From: Pseudoruegeria sp. HB172150
GTDB lineage: Bacteria > Pseudomonadota > Alphaproteobacteria > Rhodobacterales > Rhodobacteraceae
Direction of reading: 5' to 3'
Length of the DNA: 64,000 bases
Assembly: GCF_013184805.1 (NCBI RefSeq)
Contig: NZ_JAATNG010000001.1
Location: 2,356,001 to 2,420,000, forward strand
The number at the start of each line of letters is the position of its first letter. Within the stretch, counting starts at the first letter, position 1. The notes under the pieces were generated by a model, which ran no database searches, was not told the DNA's origin, and saw only the letters and a program-made list of their open reading frames with translations. Shown in pieces: positions 1 to 7,788 of this stretch. Both the position numbers and the translations under genes were made by a program.

Positions 1-1833
1 GGCGACAACTCTCAGGAAACAGGCGAAGAAACGGTTCTGGCCTCTGCGGAGACCGAAGCCCCGGCCGAAGACTCCGAGGCGCCGACCGGTGTTCCCGTCG
101 TGGCCATGAGCTCGTTGTCGAAGGAAATCGAACAGATCGTGCTGCTGCGTGGCCGGACCGAGGCCGCCCGTACCGTCGAGGTTCGCGCCGAGACGGCGGG
201 GTCCGTCGTTTCCGACCCGCTTCGCAAGGGCGCCTTCGTCACCGCCGGCGACGCGCTGTGCGAGATCGATCCGGGCACCCGGAATGTCAGCCTTTCCGAG
301 GCAGAGGCGCGGCTGGCCGAGGCGCGCGCCGCCCTGCCCGCCGCCCGCGCGTCGCAGGCGCAGGCCGAGGCGCAGCTTCCCGCCGCCGAAGCGGCGATCC
401 TCGAAGCCCGCGCCCGCGTGCCCGAGGCCAAGGCGAACCTGCTGCAGGCAGAAGCCGGCGTGCCCACCGCCGAGGCCAATCTGGCCCAGGCCCAGGCCAG
501 TATCCCGGCCGCGGAGGCGAACCTTGCGCAGGCCAAGGCCGGTGTTCCGACCGCCGAGGCGCGGCTGGCGGAGGCGCTTGCCTCGGTCCCGACCGCCGAG
601 GCCAATCTCGCCCAGGCGGAAGCCTCTGTTCCCGCCGCCGAAGCCAGCCTAGCCCAGGCGCGCGCCGGTCTGCCGGCCGCCGAGGCGGCAGTCGTGGAGG
701 CCCGCGCCCGCATCGAAGAGGCGGAAATCAACCTCGAAGCCGCGCGCCGGCTGTCGGATAACGGCTTTGCCTCGCAGACCCGCGTCGCCGGTGCGGTGGC
801 CACATCCGAATCTGCCAAGGCCGGGCTGCAAAGCGCCCTCTCCGCGCTCGAAGGCGCGAAAGCGTCGGTTCAGAACGCCCTCTCCGCCGTCGAAGGCGCC
901 AAGGCGAGCGTTCAGGCCGCCAAGGGCCAGGTCGAGAGCGCCAAGGCCGCTGTCGTGTCCGCCCGCGGCCAGGTCGAGAGCGCCAAGGCCGCCGTGGAAT
1001 CCGCGAAGCAGCAGATCGAAAGCGCCAAGGCCTCGGTGCAGTCGGCCAAGGGCCAAGTGGAAAGCGCCAAGGCGGCGGTGCAGTCGGCGAAATCCGGCGT
1101 GGAATCGGCCAGTGCCGGGGTCGCTTCTGCCCTCTCGGCGCAGGAAAGCGCCAAGGCCGCGGTCGAATCCGCCAAGTCCGGCGTTGAAAGCGCTCTGGCC
1201 GGGATCGGCAGTGCCGAAACCGCCGTCGCCTCCGCCCAGAAGGAAATCGACCGGCTGACGATCCACGCGCCCTTTGCCGGCCTGCTTGAAACCGACACGG
1301 CAGAGCTTGGCAGCCTGCTGCAGAACGGCGGTCTCTGCGCCACGGTGATCCAGCTTGATCCGATCAAGCTGGTGGCCTTCATCCCTGAAACCCAGGTCGA
1401 CAAGGTGGAACTGGGCGCCATGGCCGGGGCGCGCCTTGCCTCCGGCGGAACCGAGGTGATCGGCAAGGTCGCCTTCCTGTCGCGGTCCGCCGACAGCACC
1501 ACCCGCACCTTCCGGGTCGAGATCGAGGTGCCGAATGCCGACCTCAAGATCCGCGACGGCCAGACCGTACAGATCGCCATCCAGGCCGATAGGCAGGTCG
1601 CGCACCTGATCCCGCAAAGCGCACTGACGCTGGATGACGAGGGTGTGCTGGGCGTGCGTACCGTCGAGGACGGCAACGTCGTCGGCTTCCATCACGTCGA
1701 GATTCTGCGCGACGCGCCCGAAGGTGTCTATGTCTCCGGTCTGGGTGAGGAAGCGGACGTGATCATCGTCGGCCAGGAATACGTGACCGAGGGTGTGACT
1801 GTCGCACCGACCTTCAGGGATACATCGAAATGA
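1..1833 (+). CDS. RND efflux periplasmic adaptor (MFP/HlyD-type), 5' end outside window
   Basis: Periplasmic adaptor that would bridge the RND permease encoded immediately downstream to an outer-membrane TolC-type channel. The frame is open from base 1, so the N-terminus with its signal or anchor is missing; an internal ATG at 100 is not taken as the start. Order seen: half of a lipoyl-like barrel (bases ~175-270, VRAETAGSV then KGAFVTAGD), a very long alanine-rich hairpin (~286-1251), second lipoyl half (TIHAPFAG, ~1258), then beta-barrel and membrane-proximal domains to the stop. The hairpin is extraordinary: nine prolines exactly 42 bases apart (337-673) in the ascending arm, a tip around LSDNGFAS (751), then 21 uninterrupted heptads (811-1251). 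The stop overlaps the permease start (ATGA at 1830). Substrate unknown. Confidence 0.93.
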   Translation, partial: GDNSQETGEETVLASAETEAPAEDSEAPTGVPVVAMSSLSKEIEQIVLLRGRTEAARTVEVRAETAGSVVSDPLRKGAFVTAGDALCEIDPGTRNVSLSEAEARLAEARAALPAARASQAQAEAQLPAAEAAILEARARVPEAKANLLQAEAGVPTAEANLAQAQASIPAAEANLAQAKAGVPTAEARLAEALASVPTAEANLAQAEASVPAAEASLAQARAGLPAAEAAVVEARARIEEAEINLEAARRLSDNGFASQTRVAGAVATSESAKAGLQSALSALEGAKASVQNALSAVEGAKASVQAAKGQVESAKAAVVSARGQVESAKAAVESAKQQIESAKASVQSAKGQVESAKAAVQSAKSGVESASAGVASALSAQESAKAAVESAKSGVESALAGIGSAETAVASAQKEIDRLTIHAPFAGLLETDTAELGSLLQNGGLCATVIQLDPIKLVAFIPETQVDKVELGAMAGARLASGGTEVIGKVAFLSRSADSTTRTFRVEIEVPNADLKIRDGQTVQIAIQADRQVAHLIPQSALTLDDEGVLGVRTVEDGNVVGFHHVEILRDAPEGVYVSGLGEEADVIIVGQEYVTEGVTVAPTFRDTSK

Positions 1834-4800
1834 GCGGCGGCTTCACCGGCATCGTCGGCGTCGCCGCGACGCGCGCGCGGATGGTTATCGCGTTCATCGT
1901 GCTGTCCATCGCCGCCGGCGCGGTCGCCTATGCCACGCTCCCGAAGGAAGGCGAACCGGATATCGAGATCCCGGCGGTCTTTATCTCTGTCCCCTTCGCC
2001 GGCATCTCGGCCGAGGACAGCGAGAAGCTGCTGATCAAGCCGATGGAAACGGAGCTGTCCGATCTCGACGGGCTCGACAAGATGACCTCCACCGCGGCCG
2101 AGGGCTATGCCGGGATCGCGCTGGAATTCGAATTCGGCTGGGACAAGACCAAGACGCTGGCCGACGTTCGCGACGCGATGAACGCGGCCGAGGGCAATTT
2201 CCCGGACGGCGCCGACCAGTACACCATTTCCGAGATCAATTTCTCCGAATTCCCGATCGTCATCGTCGACCTGACCGGCCCGGTGCCGGAACGTACCCTG
2301 CTGCGGGTCGCCAAGGATCTGCAGGACAGGCTCGAAAGCCTTGAACCCGTGCTCGAAGCGGCGCTGGCCGGACATCGCGACGAGATGCTCGAGGTCGTGA
2401 TCGACCCGCTGCGGCTGGAAGCCTACAACGTCACCGCGGGCGAGCTGATCAGCGCGGTGACCCAGAACAACCTGCTGATCGCCGCCGGCGAGGTGGAAAG
2501 CGCGCAGGGCGCGTTCTCCGTCAAGATCCCGGCGACGCTGCAGAACCAGCAGGACATCTACAATATCAAGGTCCTCGGCGACGGCGACCGCTCGGTCACG
2601 CTGGGCGACCTTGCCGATATCCGCCTGACCTTCGAGGACCGCGAGGGCACCGCGCGCTTCAACGGCGAAGCCACAGTCGCGCTGCAGGTGGTGAAGAAGA
2701 AGGGCTACAACCTCATCGACACCGCCGAACTGGTGCGGGCAGAGGTCGATGCCGCCCGCGAGAACTGGCCCGAGGAACTGCAGGCCGCGATTCATGTCGG
2801 CACCTCGAACGACCAGAGCTTCACCGTGAAATCCATGGTCAGCCAGCTTGAAGGTTCGGTCCTGACCGCGATCTCGCTGGTGATGATCGTGGTGCTGGCC
2901 GCGCTCGGCATCCGCTCGGCGCTGCTGGTGGGCTTCGCGATCCCCACCTCGTTCCTGCTGTGCTTCGTGCTGCTGGGCATGATGGGCGTGACGGTATCCA
3001 ACATCGTCATGTTCGGCCTGATCCTCGCCGTCGGCATGCTGGTGGACGGCGCCATCGTCGTGGTGGAATACGCCGACAAGCGCATCCAGGAAGGCACCGG
3101 CCCGATGCATGCCTATGTCGAGGCGGCGCAGCGGATGTTCTGGCCGATCATCGCCTCCACAGCCACGACGCTCTGCGCCTTCCTGCCGATGCTGTTCTGG
3201 CCCGGCGTCGCCGGCGAGTTCATGGGGATGCTTCCCGTGACGCTGATCTTCGTGCTGTCGGCCTCGCTGATCGTCGCGCTGATCTACCTGCCTATCATGG
3301 GCGGCATCGCCGGCCGCATCAGCCGCAAGTTCGAGCATTCCAGCCAGCGCCTGCGCAGCGCCATCCCCAGCTGGTGGATCCGCGCCGCGCTGGTGATCCC
3401 GGCCGCATATCTCGTCTTCCTCGGCGCGATGCAGACGCTGAATCCCGGCTATCTCTTTGGCGGCTCCAGCCCGATGTCCGGCGTCATGGCAGTGCTGCCC
3501 GGCGCGATCCTGTTCATCCTCGGCGCGATCCTGACCGGCATCACGATGCAGTCGGTCCGGATCGATCGGAAACCGAACCACATCCGCACCGGGCGCCATC
3601 ACACGCCCTTCGGCTGGTTCATCCATTTCATCGTCGGCAACCCGATCATGCCGCTGGTCGCCATCGGCGGCGTGATCGCCTTCGTCGTCGGCACCTTCGC
3701 CTATTTCGGCGAGAACAACCTGGGCGTCGAATTCTTCGCGGAAAGCGAACCGGAACAGGCCATCGTCTATGTCCGCGCGCGCGGCAACCTGTCGCTGGCC
3801 GAGAAGGACGAGATCGTGCGCCAGGTCGAGGACGTGATCATGTCGGTGCCTGGCGTCGACAACATTTTCGCCTTCGCCGGTGCCGGCGGGCTGAACACGA
3901 ACACCGGCGGCAGCCAGGGCCCGCGCGACACCGTCGGCCAGGTGCAGATCGAACTGACCCGGTGGGAGCAGCGCCCGCGCGATCACGGTGACAGTTTCCT
4001 GGGCCTGATCCCGACCGAAACGGTGGCCGAGGAATACGACGGCAACAACGTGCTGGCCGAGATCGAGCGCCGCCTTGCGGAACTGCCCGGCATCAAGGCC
4101 GAGATCCTCGACCTGTCGATGGGCCCGGCCTCTGCCAAGCCGGTCCACCTGCGCCTGAAGGGCGAGGACTTTGACGAGTTGCAGGCGGCGACAGAGATGG
4201 TTCGCACCCGGTTCGAGGAAACCGAGGGCCTGATCGACATCGAGGACACGCTTCCCCTGCCCGGCATCGACTGGCAGATCGACGTCGATGTCGAGGCCGC
4301 CGGACGCTACGGCGCCGACGTCGCCACCGTCGGCGGCATGGTGCAGCTTGTCACCCGCGGCCTGCTGCTCGACACAATGCGCGTGCCCTCCTCGGACGAA
4401 GAGATCGAGATCCGCGTCCGCTTCCCGGAAGAGGACCGGGTGCTGTCGACACTGGACACCCTCAAGGTCCGCACCAGCGACGGGCTGGTGCCGCTGTCGA
4501 ACTTCGTCACCCGCCACCCGGTGGAAAAGCTCGCCCAGATCGACCGTGTCGACCAGAAACGCTTTTACGACGTCAAGGCCGGCGTGGCGCCCGGGCTGAC
4601 GGCACTGCACGTGACCGGCGGCGACAACGGCCCGGAAACCGCCGCCTACCTGCGCAGCCCCACCTCAGACGAAGAGCGTGCGACGATGGCGGCCGATATC
4701 GAGGCCGGCCGTCTTGCCGGGTTCGAGGATGGCAACAAGCTTTATGCCGTCGACCGGTTCGAGAACGGGCACGACCTTGCCTCGGTGCGCGAGGCCGTGG

Positions 4801-5690
4801 CGGACGAACGTGTCAACTATGCTCTGATCACGCCCACTGAACGCATCGCCAGCCTGACCGATTGGCTGCAGGACGAGGTCGACCTTCCCGCCGACATCAC
4901 CTGGGAATGGACCGGCGACCAGGAGGAACAGGCAGACAGCCAGGCCTTCCTGGTGCAGGCTTTCGGCGGCGCGCTGGCGCTGATGTTCATCATCCTGCTG
5001 GCGCAGTTCAATTCGTTCTACGACTCCGTGCTGGTGCTGATGGCGGTGGTGCTGTCCACTGCGGGCGTTCTGATCGGCATGCTGGTCATGCAGCAGCCGT
5101 TCTCGATCATCATGACGGGGACCGGGATCGTCGCGCTGGCGGGGATCGTGGTGAACAACAACATTGTCCTGATCGACACCTATCAGGAGTATTCCCGCTA
5201 CATGCCTCGGATCGAGGCGATCACGCGCACCGCCGAGGCGCGCCTGCGGCCGGTGGTCCTGACCACGCTGACCACCATGGCCGGCCTCACGCCGATGATG
5301 CTGGGCCTGTCGCTCGACTTCATCGGCGGCGGGTACTCGCTGAACTCGCCCACCTCGCTCTGGTGGAAGCAGCTCGCCACCGCTGTGGTTTTCGGCCTCG
5401 GCATCGCAACCATGCTGACCCTGGTCTTCACGCCCTCGATGCTGGCCGTCCGCGTCTGGGTCCACCGTTATGCGCTTGGCCTGTCGCGGCTGCTCGGCGT
5501 TCTGTCGATGTCGCGCTCCAGCGCCGTGACCCGCGACTGGGCCCTGCGCCGGGCCGCGCGCAAGACCGAGGTGCCGGAGATCCTGTGGGACGTGGAGGCG
5601 GCAGACGATGCTCCCACGGCGGAGCCTGGCCAGGAGAAACCGCGCGATCCGTCAGAGATCAGCACCCTGCCCGTCCGCGCGGCGGAATAG
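1830..5690 (+). CDS. RND efflux permease (AcrB/HAE-like)
   Basis: Inner-membrane proton-driven RND pump of 1286 aa, translationally coupled to the adaptor by a 4-base overlap. Seen: TM1 near residues 10-30, first large periplasmic region, TM2-6 cluster (~335-485) with LVDGAIVVVE near residue 406 keeping the first TM4 aspartate while the second is Gly, second periplasmic region, and C-terminal TM cluster (~1045-1220) with GIVVNNNIVLID in place of the AcrB lysine helix. It is longer than the usual ~1040 aa. Much of the excess lies between TM6 and TM7 (~500-600), where two additional hydrophobic stretches separated by a Gly/Ser-rich loop are visible, and in the second periplasmic region. The C-terminal tail is hydrophilic. 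Family is clear; drug or lipid substrate cannot be inferred. Confidence 0.96.
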   Translation: MSGGFTGIVGVAATRARMVIAFIVLSIAAGAVAYATLPKEGEPDIEIPAVFISVPFAGISAEDSEKLLIKPMETELSDLDGLDKMTSTAAEGYAGIALEFEFGWDKTKTLADVRDAMNAAEGNFPDGADQYTISEINFSEFPIVIVDLTGPVPERTLLRVAKDLQDRLESLEPVLEAALAGHRDEMLEVVIDPLRLEAYNVTAGELISAVTQNNLLIAAGEVESAQGAFSVKIPATLQNQQDIYNIKVLGDGDRSVTLGDLADIRLTFEDREGTARFNGEATVALQVVKKKGYNLIDTAELVRAEVDAARENWPEELQAAIHVGTSNDQSFTVKSMVSQLEGSVLTAISLVMIVVLAALGIRSALLVGFAIPTSFLLCFVLLGMMGVTVSNIVMFGLILAVGMLVDGAIVVVEYADKRIQEGTGPMHAYVEAAQRMFWPIIASTATTLCAFLPMLFWPGVAGEFMGMLPVTLIFVLSASLIVALIYLPIMGGIAGRISRKFEHSSQRLRSAIPSWWIRAALVIPAAYLVFLGAMQTLNPGYLFGGSSPMSGVMAVLPGAILFILGAILTGITMQSVRIDRKPNHIRTGRHHTPFGWFIHFIVGNPIMPLVAIGGVIAFVVGTFAYFGENNLGVEFFAESEPEQAIVYVRARGNLSLAEKDEIVRQVEDVIMSVPGVDNIFAFAGAGGLNTNTGGSQGPRDTVGQVQIELTRWEQRPRDHGDSFLGLIPTETVAEEYDGNNVLAEIERRLAELPGIKAEILDLSMGPASAKPVHLRLKGEDFDELQAATEMVRTRFEETEGLIDIEDTLPLPGIDWQIDVDVEAAGRYGADVATVGGMVQLVTRGLLLDTMRVPSSDEEIEIRVRFPEEDRVLSTLDTLKVRTSDGLVPLSNFVTRHPVEKLAQIDRVDQKRFYDVKAGVAPGLTALHVTGGDNGPETAAYLRSPTSDEERATMAADIEAGRLAGFEDGNKLYAVDRFENGHDLASVREAVADERVNYALITPTERIASLTDWLQDEVDLPADITWEWTGDQEEQADSQAFLVQAFGGALALMFIILLAQFNSFYDSVLVLMAVVLSTAGVLIGMLVMQQPFSIIMTGTGIVALAGIVVNNNIVLIDTYQEYSRYMPRIEAITRTAEARLRPVVLTTLTTMAGLTPMMLGLSLDFIGGGYSLNSPTSLWWKQLATAVVFGLGIATMLTLVFTPSMLAVRVWVHRYALGLSRLLGVLSMSRSSAVTRDWALRRAARKTEVPEILWDVEAADDAPTAEPGQEKPRDPSEISTLPVRAAE

Positions 5691-5789
5691 CGCCGCGCCC
5701 CCGGCCCACAAAGGCGGACAGTCGCCGCTTCGCGGAAATCGAGGAACCATGTCTTTACCCCGCGCGTTTTCGGGCCAACGGAGATGGTT

Positions 5790-6242
5790 ATGAAAAAGAG
5801 TTCCCTTGTTTTATCCGCCGCCCTGATCGGCATGGCCACCGCTGGCTTCGCCGGGGGCAAGGGCCACGGCAAATCCGCGCATGCCGGCAAGCCCGGCCAT
5901 GGCGGAAACATCGTCGTCCAGGCGAACTGCCCTCCCGGCCTCGCCAAGAAGAACCCGCCCTGTGTCCCGCCGGGTCTGGCGCGTACGCCAGCTCCCGACA
6001 GACGCCATGATGACGGCGGATACGCCGAAGGCTATCGCGACGGTCTGAACGACGGCAGTGTCGTCATCTACCAGCCCGGCGACGTCATCCAGCGCGACTA
6101 TATCGTGGTGGAGAACCCCACGCGCTTCGGCCTGAACCCGTACGATCGCTACTACCGCGTCGGCGACCGGTTCTACATGGTGGACGAAGACACGCGCGAA
6201 GTGCTGGCGTTTGTTGGCGCACTGAACGACCTGCTGAACTGA
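5790..6242 (+). CDS. Small secreted protein, paralogue 1
   Basis: 150-aa exported protein of unknown function. ATG 5790 is chosen over the in-frame ATG 5784 because GGAG at 5780-5783 lies 6 bases before it. It has a Sec signal peptide (MKKSSLVLSAALIGMATAGFA), a Gly/His/Lys-rich stretch, the motif CPPGLAKKNPPCVPPG with two cysteines, an acidic linker, and a conserved C-terminal block containing RYYRVGDRF and REVLAFVGAL. The C-terminal block is shared with the next gene, so the two are a tandem paralogous pair. From memory, proteins of this kind in Rhodobacterales have been labelled excinuclease ABC subunit A by transfer error; nothing here resembles UvrA. A strong terminator follows at 6265-6289. 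Confidence 0.85.
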   Translation: MKKSSLVLSAALIGMATAGFAGGKGHGKSAHAGKPGHGGNIVVQANCPPGLAKKNPPCVPPGLARTPAPDRRHDDGGYAEGYRDGLNDGSVVIYQPGDVIQRDYIVVENPTRFGLNPYDRYYRVGDRFYMVDEDTREVLAFVGALNDLLN

Positions 6243-6264
6243 ACGGTCACGTCAACCGGTGCTG

Positions 6265-6289
6265 GGGCGGCCACGCGGCCGCCCTTTTT
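6265..6289 (+). terminator. Rho-independent terminator
   Basis: Perfect 8-bp GC stem (GGGCGGCC / GGCCGCCC) with a 4-base loop followed by five T, 22 bases after the stop of the first small secreted protein gene. It separates the two paralogues transcriptionally. Confidence 0.9.
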
Positions 6290-6425
6290 GTTCGAACCCG
6301 ACCGCTGCAGCGTCCCGGCAGCGTTGACGTGATGTCACCCGACTGATTCCGCCGGAAGCCGCACGCGCAACCGTTGAACTCCTGAAAGCGAAGGAAAACC
6401 CCTTCGTTCAGCGCAGGAGGCAGAT

Positions 6426-6851
6426 ATGAAAACAGGCAAACTCACCCTCGCGGCGATCATGATGGTGGCGGCGACAGGCGCCCTCGCCCAGGGCGGCGGC
6501 GGACCGAAGGCATCCCCCGGTCAGCCCGCCCCCGCCGCGGCGCATTGCGCGCCGAACCAGGTAGAGCGTGACGGCAAGTGCGTGGCGCAGGGCGGCAACA
6601 ACGGCCAGGGTGCGCTCAACCAGCCCGCACGCGCGCAGGCAGCGCCCGCGCCGAAGCCGCAACCGGCCGACCACGTCTACAACAAAGGGGAACGGATCCC
6701 GGACGGTTACAGCGCGGTCAACGACCCGGCCCGCTACGGCCTCGATCCGCATCAGCGCTACTACCGCGTTGGCGACCGCTTCTATCAGGTCAACGAAACG
6801 ACCCGTGAAGTGCTCGCCTTCGTCGGGGCATTGTCGGACCTGCTGGACTAG
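6426..6851 (+). CDS. Small secreted protein, paralogue 2
   Basis: 141-aa exported protein related to the gene 180 bases upstream. An excellent ribosome site (AGGAGG, 5 bases before ATG) fixes the start. Signal peptide ends at ALAQG; the mature N-terminus is Gly/Pro/Ala-rich; CAPNQVERDGKC carries a cysteine pair; then an Ala/Pro/Gln linker, and the conserved C-terminal block with GERIPDGYSAV, RYYRVGDRF and REVLAFVGAL. The C-terminal ~33 residues are nearly identical to paralogue 1 while the cysteine-containing N-terminal halves have diverged, which suggests a fixed anchoring or folding module with a variable head. Function unknown; the periplasm or cell surface is inferred from the signal peptide only. 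Confidence 0.85.
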   Translation: MKTGKLTLAAIMMVAATGALAQGGGGPKASPGQPAPAAAHCAPNQVERDGKCVAQGGNNGQGALNQPARAQAAPAPKPQPADHVYNKGERIPDGYSAVNDPARYGLDPHQRYYRVGDRFYQVNETTREVLAFVGALSDLLD

Positions 6852-6883
6852 TCCCGGAGGCAGATATCCGCGAACCCAAAAGC

Positions 6884-6908
6884 AAAAGGGCGGCCACGGG
6901 CCGCCCTT
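6884..6908 (-). terminator. Terminator between convergent genes
   Basis: Nine-bp stem AAGGGCGGC / GCCGCCCTT. Read on the minus strand it is followed by TTTTGCTTTT, so it best terminates the VPLPA-CTERM gene; read on the plus strand it follows the second small secreted gene but the T-run is poor. Probably bidirectional. Confidence 0.8.
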
Positions 6909-6933
6909 CATCTATCCTTGGGTATTCAGAGCG

Positions 6934-7539
6934 TCAGCTCTTCCGGCGACGACGCACCATGGCAAGGCCACCAAGCGCACCGATCAGAAGAACACCGCCA
7001 GCCGGCAGCGGTACCTGAGACGGCGCTTCAAGGTATTTGACCTTGAGCTTGACCGAGGCACCGTGCTTTTCGCCTTCGTGCAGGCCCAGGATGCCAAAGT
7101 TGAAGGTCACATCAGACAGCGAAAGCAGAAGTTTGCCGGTGCCGCCAAATGTCAGGATGAGCGGGTTTGCCCAGTCGATCACGCCGTATTCGCAGAAGCC
7201 GAAGCAGCTGATCACACCGGTCGAGGACCCGCTGAGCCCGCCGGATACAGCCGGATCGGTAAAGACGAAATCCACGTTGATGGACTGTCCGACCAAGTCG
7301 TCCGCGTTAACCGTCGTCTCTTCCGTCCAGACGGTGAACAGTTCGAAGTAGGCCCATTCGCCGACTTCCAGATCGAAGCTTCCGCCACCCGAGGTCGTGC
7401 TCGTCTGCAGCACCAGGCCCGGATCGGTGAACGCGCTTCCGCTGATGCTGAAGTTGCCCGTAAACGTCGTGGCACTGGCCGCACCTGCGAGGCCAGCCAA
7501 CATGGCTGCCGACGCAATTATATTTCGTATCAGTTTCAC
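6934..7539 (-). CDS. VPLPA-CTERM sorted exoprotein, function unknown
   Basis: 201-aa secreted protein. GTG at 7539 is preferred to the upstream ATG (7575) because GGGGG sits 6 bases before it and translation then begins directly with the signal peptide (VKLIRNIIASAAMLAGLAG). The mature part is rich in Ser, Gly, Thr and Phe and looks beta-stranded. The C-terminus has VPLPAGG, a hydrophobic helix, then RRRRKS: the tripartite VPLPA-CTERM signal, a PEP-CTERM relative known from Rhodobacterales exopolysaccharide producers. By family knowledge, such tails are processed by an exosortase-type enzyme at the inner membrane; none is encoded in this window. The gene is monocistronic with its own terminator. 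Confidence 0.88.
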   Translation of the reverse strand: MKLIRNIIASAAMLAGLAGAASATTFTGNFSISGSAFTDPGLVLQTSTTSGGGSFDLEVGEWAYFELFTVWTEETTVNADDLVGQSINVDFVFTDPAVSGGLSGSSTGVISCFGFCEYGVIDWANPLILTFGGTGKLLLSLSDVTFNFGILGLHEGEKHGASVKLKVKYLEAPSQVPLPAGGVLLIGALGGLAMVRRRRKS

Positions 7540-7736
7540 AAATAGCCCCCACAGCTCGAAATCATGTGAACACATTACCCGATTGCATGCTTTCTGTAAC
7601 TAGAAATCTTTCCCAAAATTTACAGTAGTTTAACAGGCACGGAATGCCCGCTTTATCTCCCCGCGCGACGAATCGTTCGCCACAACTTATGCGTGTCAAG
7701 CGAACCAATTCAATCTTCGCGGAATGTTGCCTTTGC

Positions 7737-7768
7737 AAAAAGGCACGGCCGGCGGTCTCCCGCCGGCC
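7737..7768 (-). terminator. uvrA terminator
   Basis: On the minus strand GGCCGGCGG / CCGCCGGCC (9 bp, 4-base loop) followed by GTGCC and five T, 20 bases beyond the uvrA stop. Confidence 0.8.
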
Positions 7769-7788
7769 ATGAAATCCTTGGCCAAGAG

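Noticed and set aside
286-1251. Tandem repeats that could suggest a CRISPR or satellite array
   Set aside because: The 42- and 21-base periodicity lies in frame within a coding region and reflects coiled-coil repeats; there are no unique spacers.
1728-4610. Long minus-strand open frame (~960 codons) opposite the RND permease
   Set aside because: It mirrors the third-position GC bias of the real gene, is His/Arg/Asp-rich with no domain, and lies entirely antisense to a clear RND protein. The same reasoning removes the long antisense frames at 8197-10371, 36016-38538 and 38289-41183.
5790-6851. Labelling the small secreted pair as excinuclease subunits
   Set aside because: No ATPase or zinc motif; 150- and 141-aa secreted proteins cannot be UvrA. 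The real uvrA is at 7789-10650.
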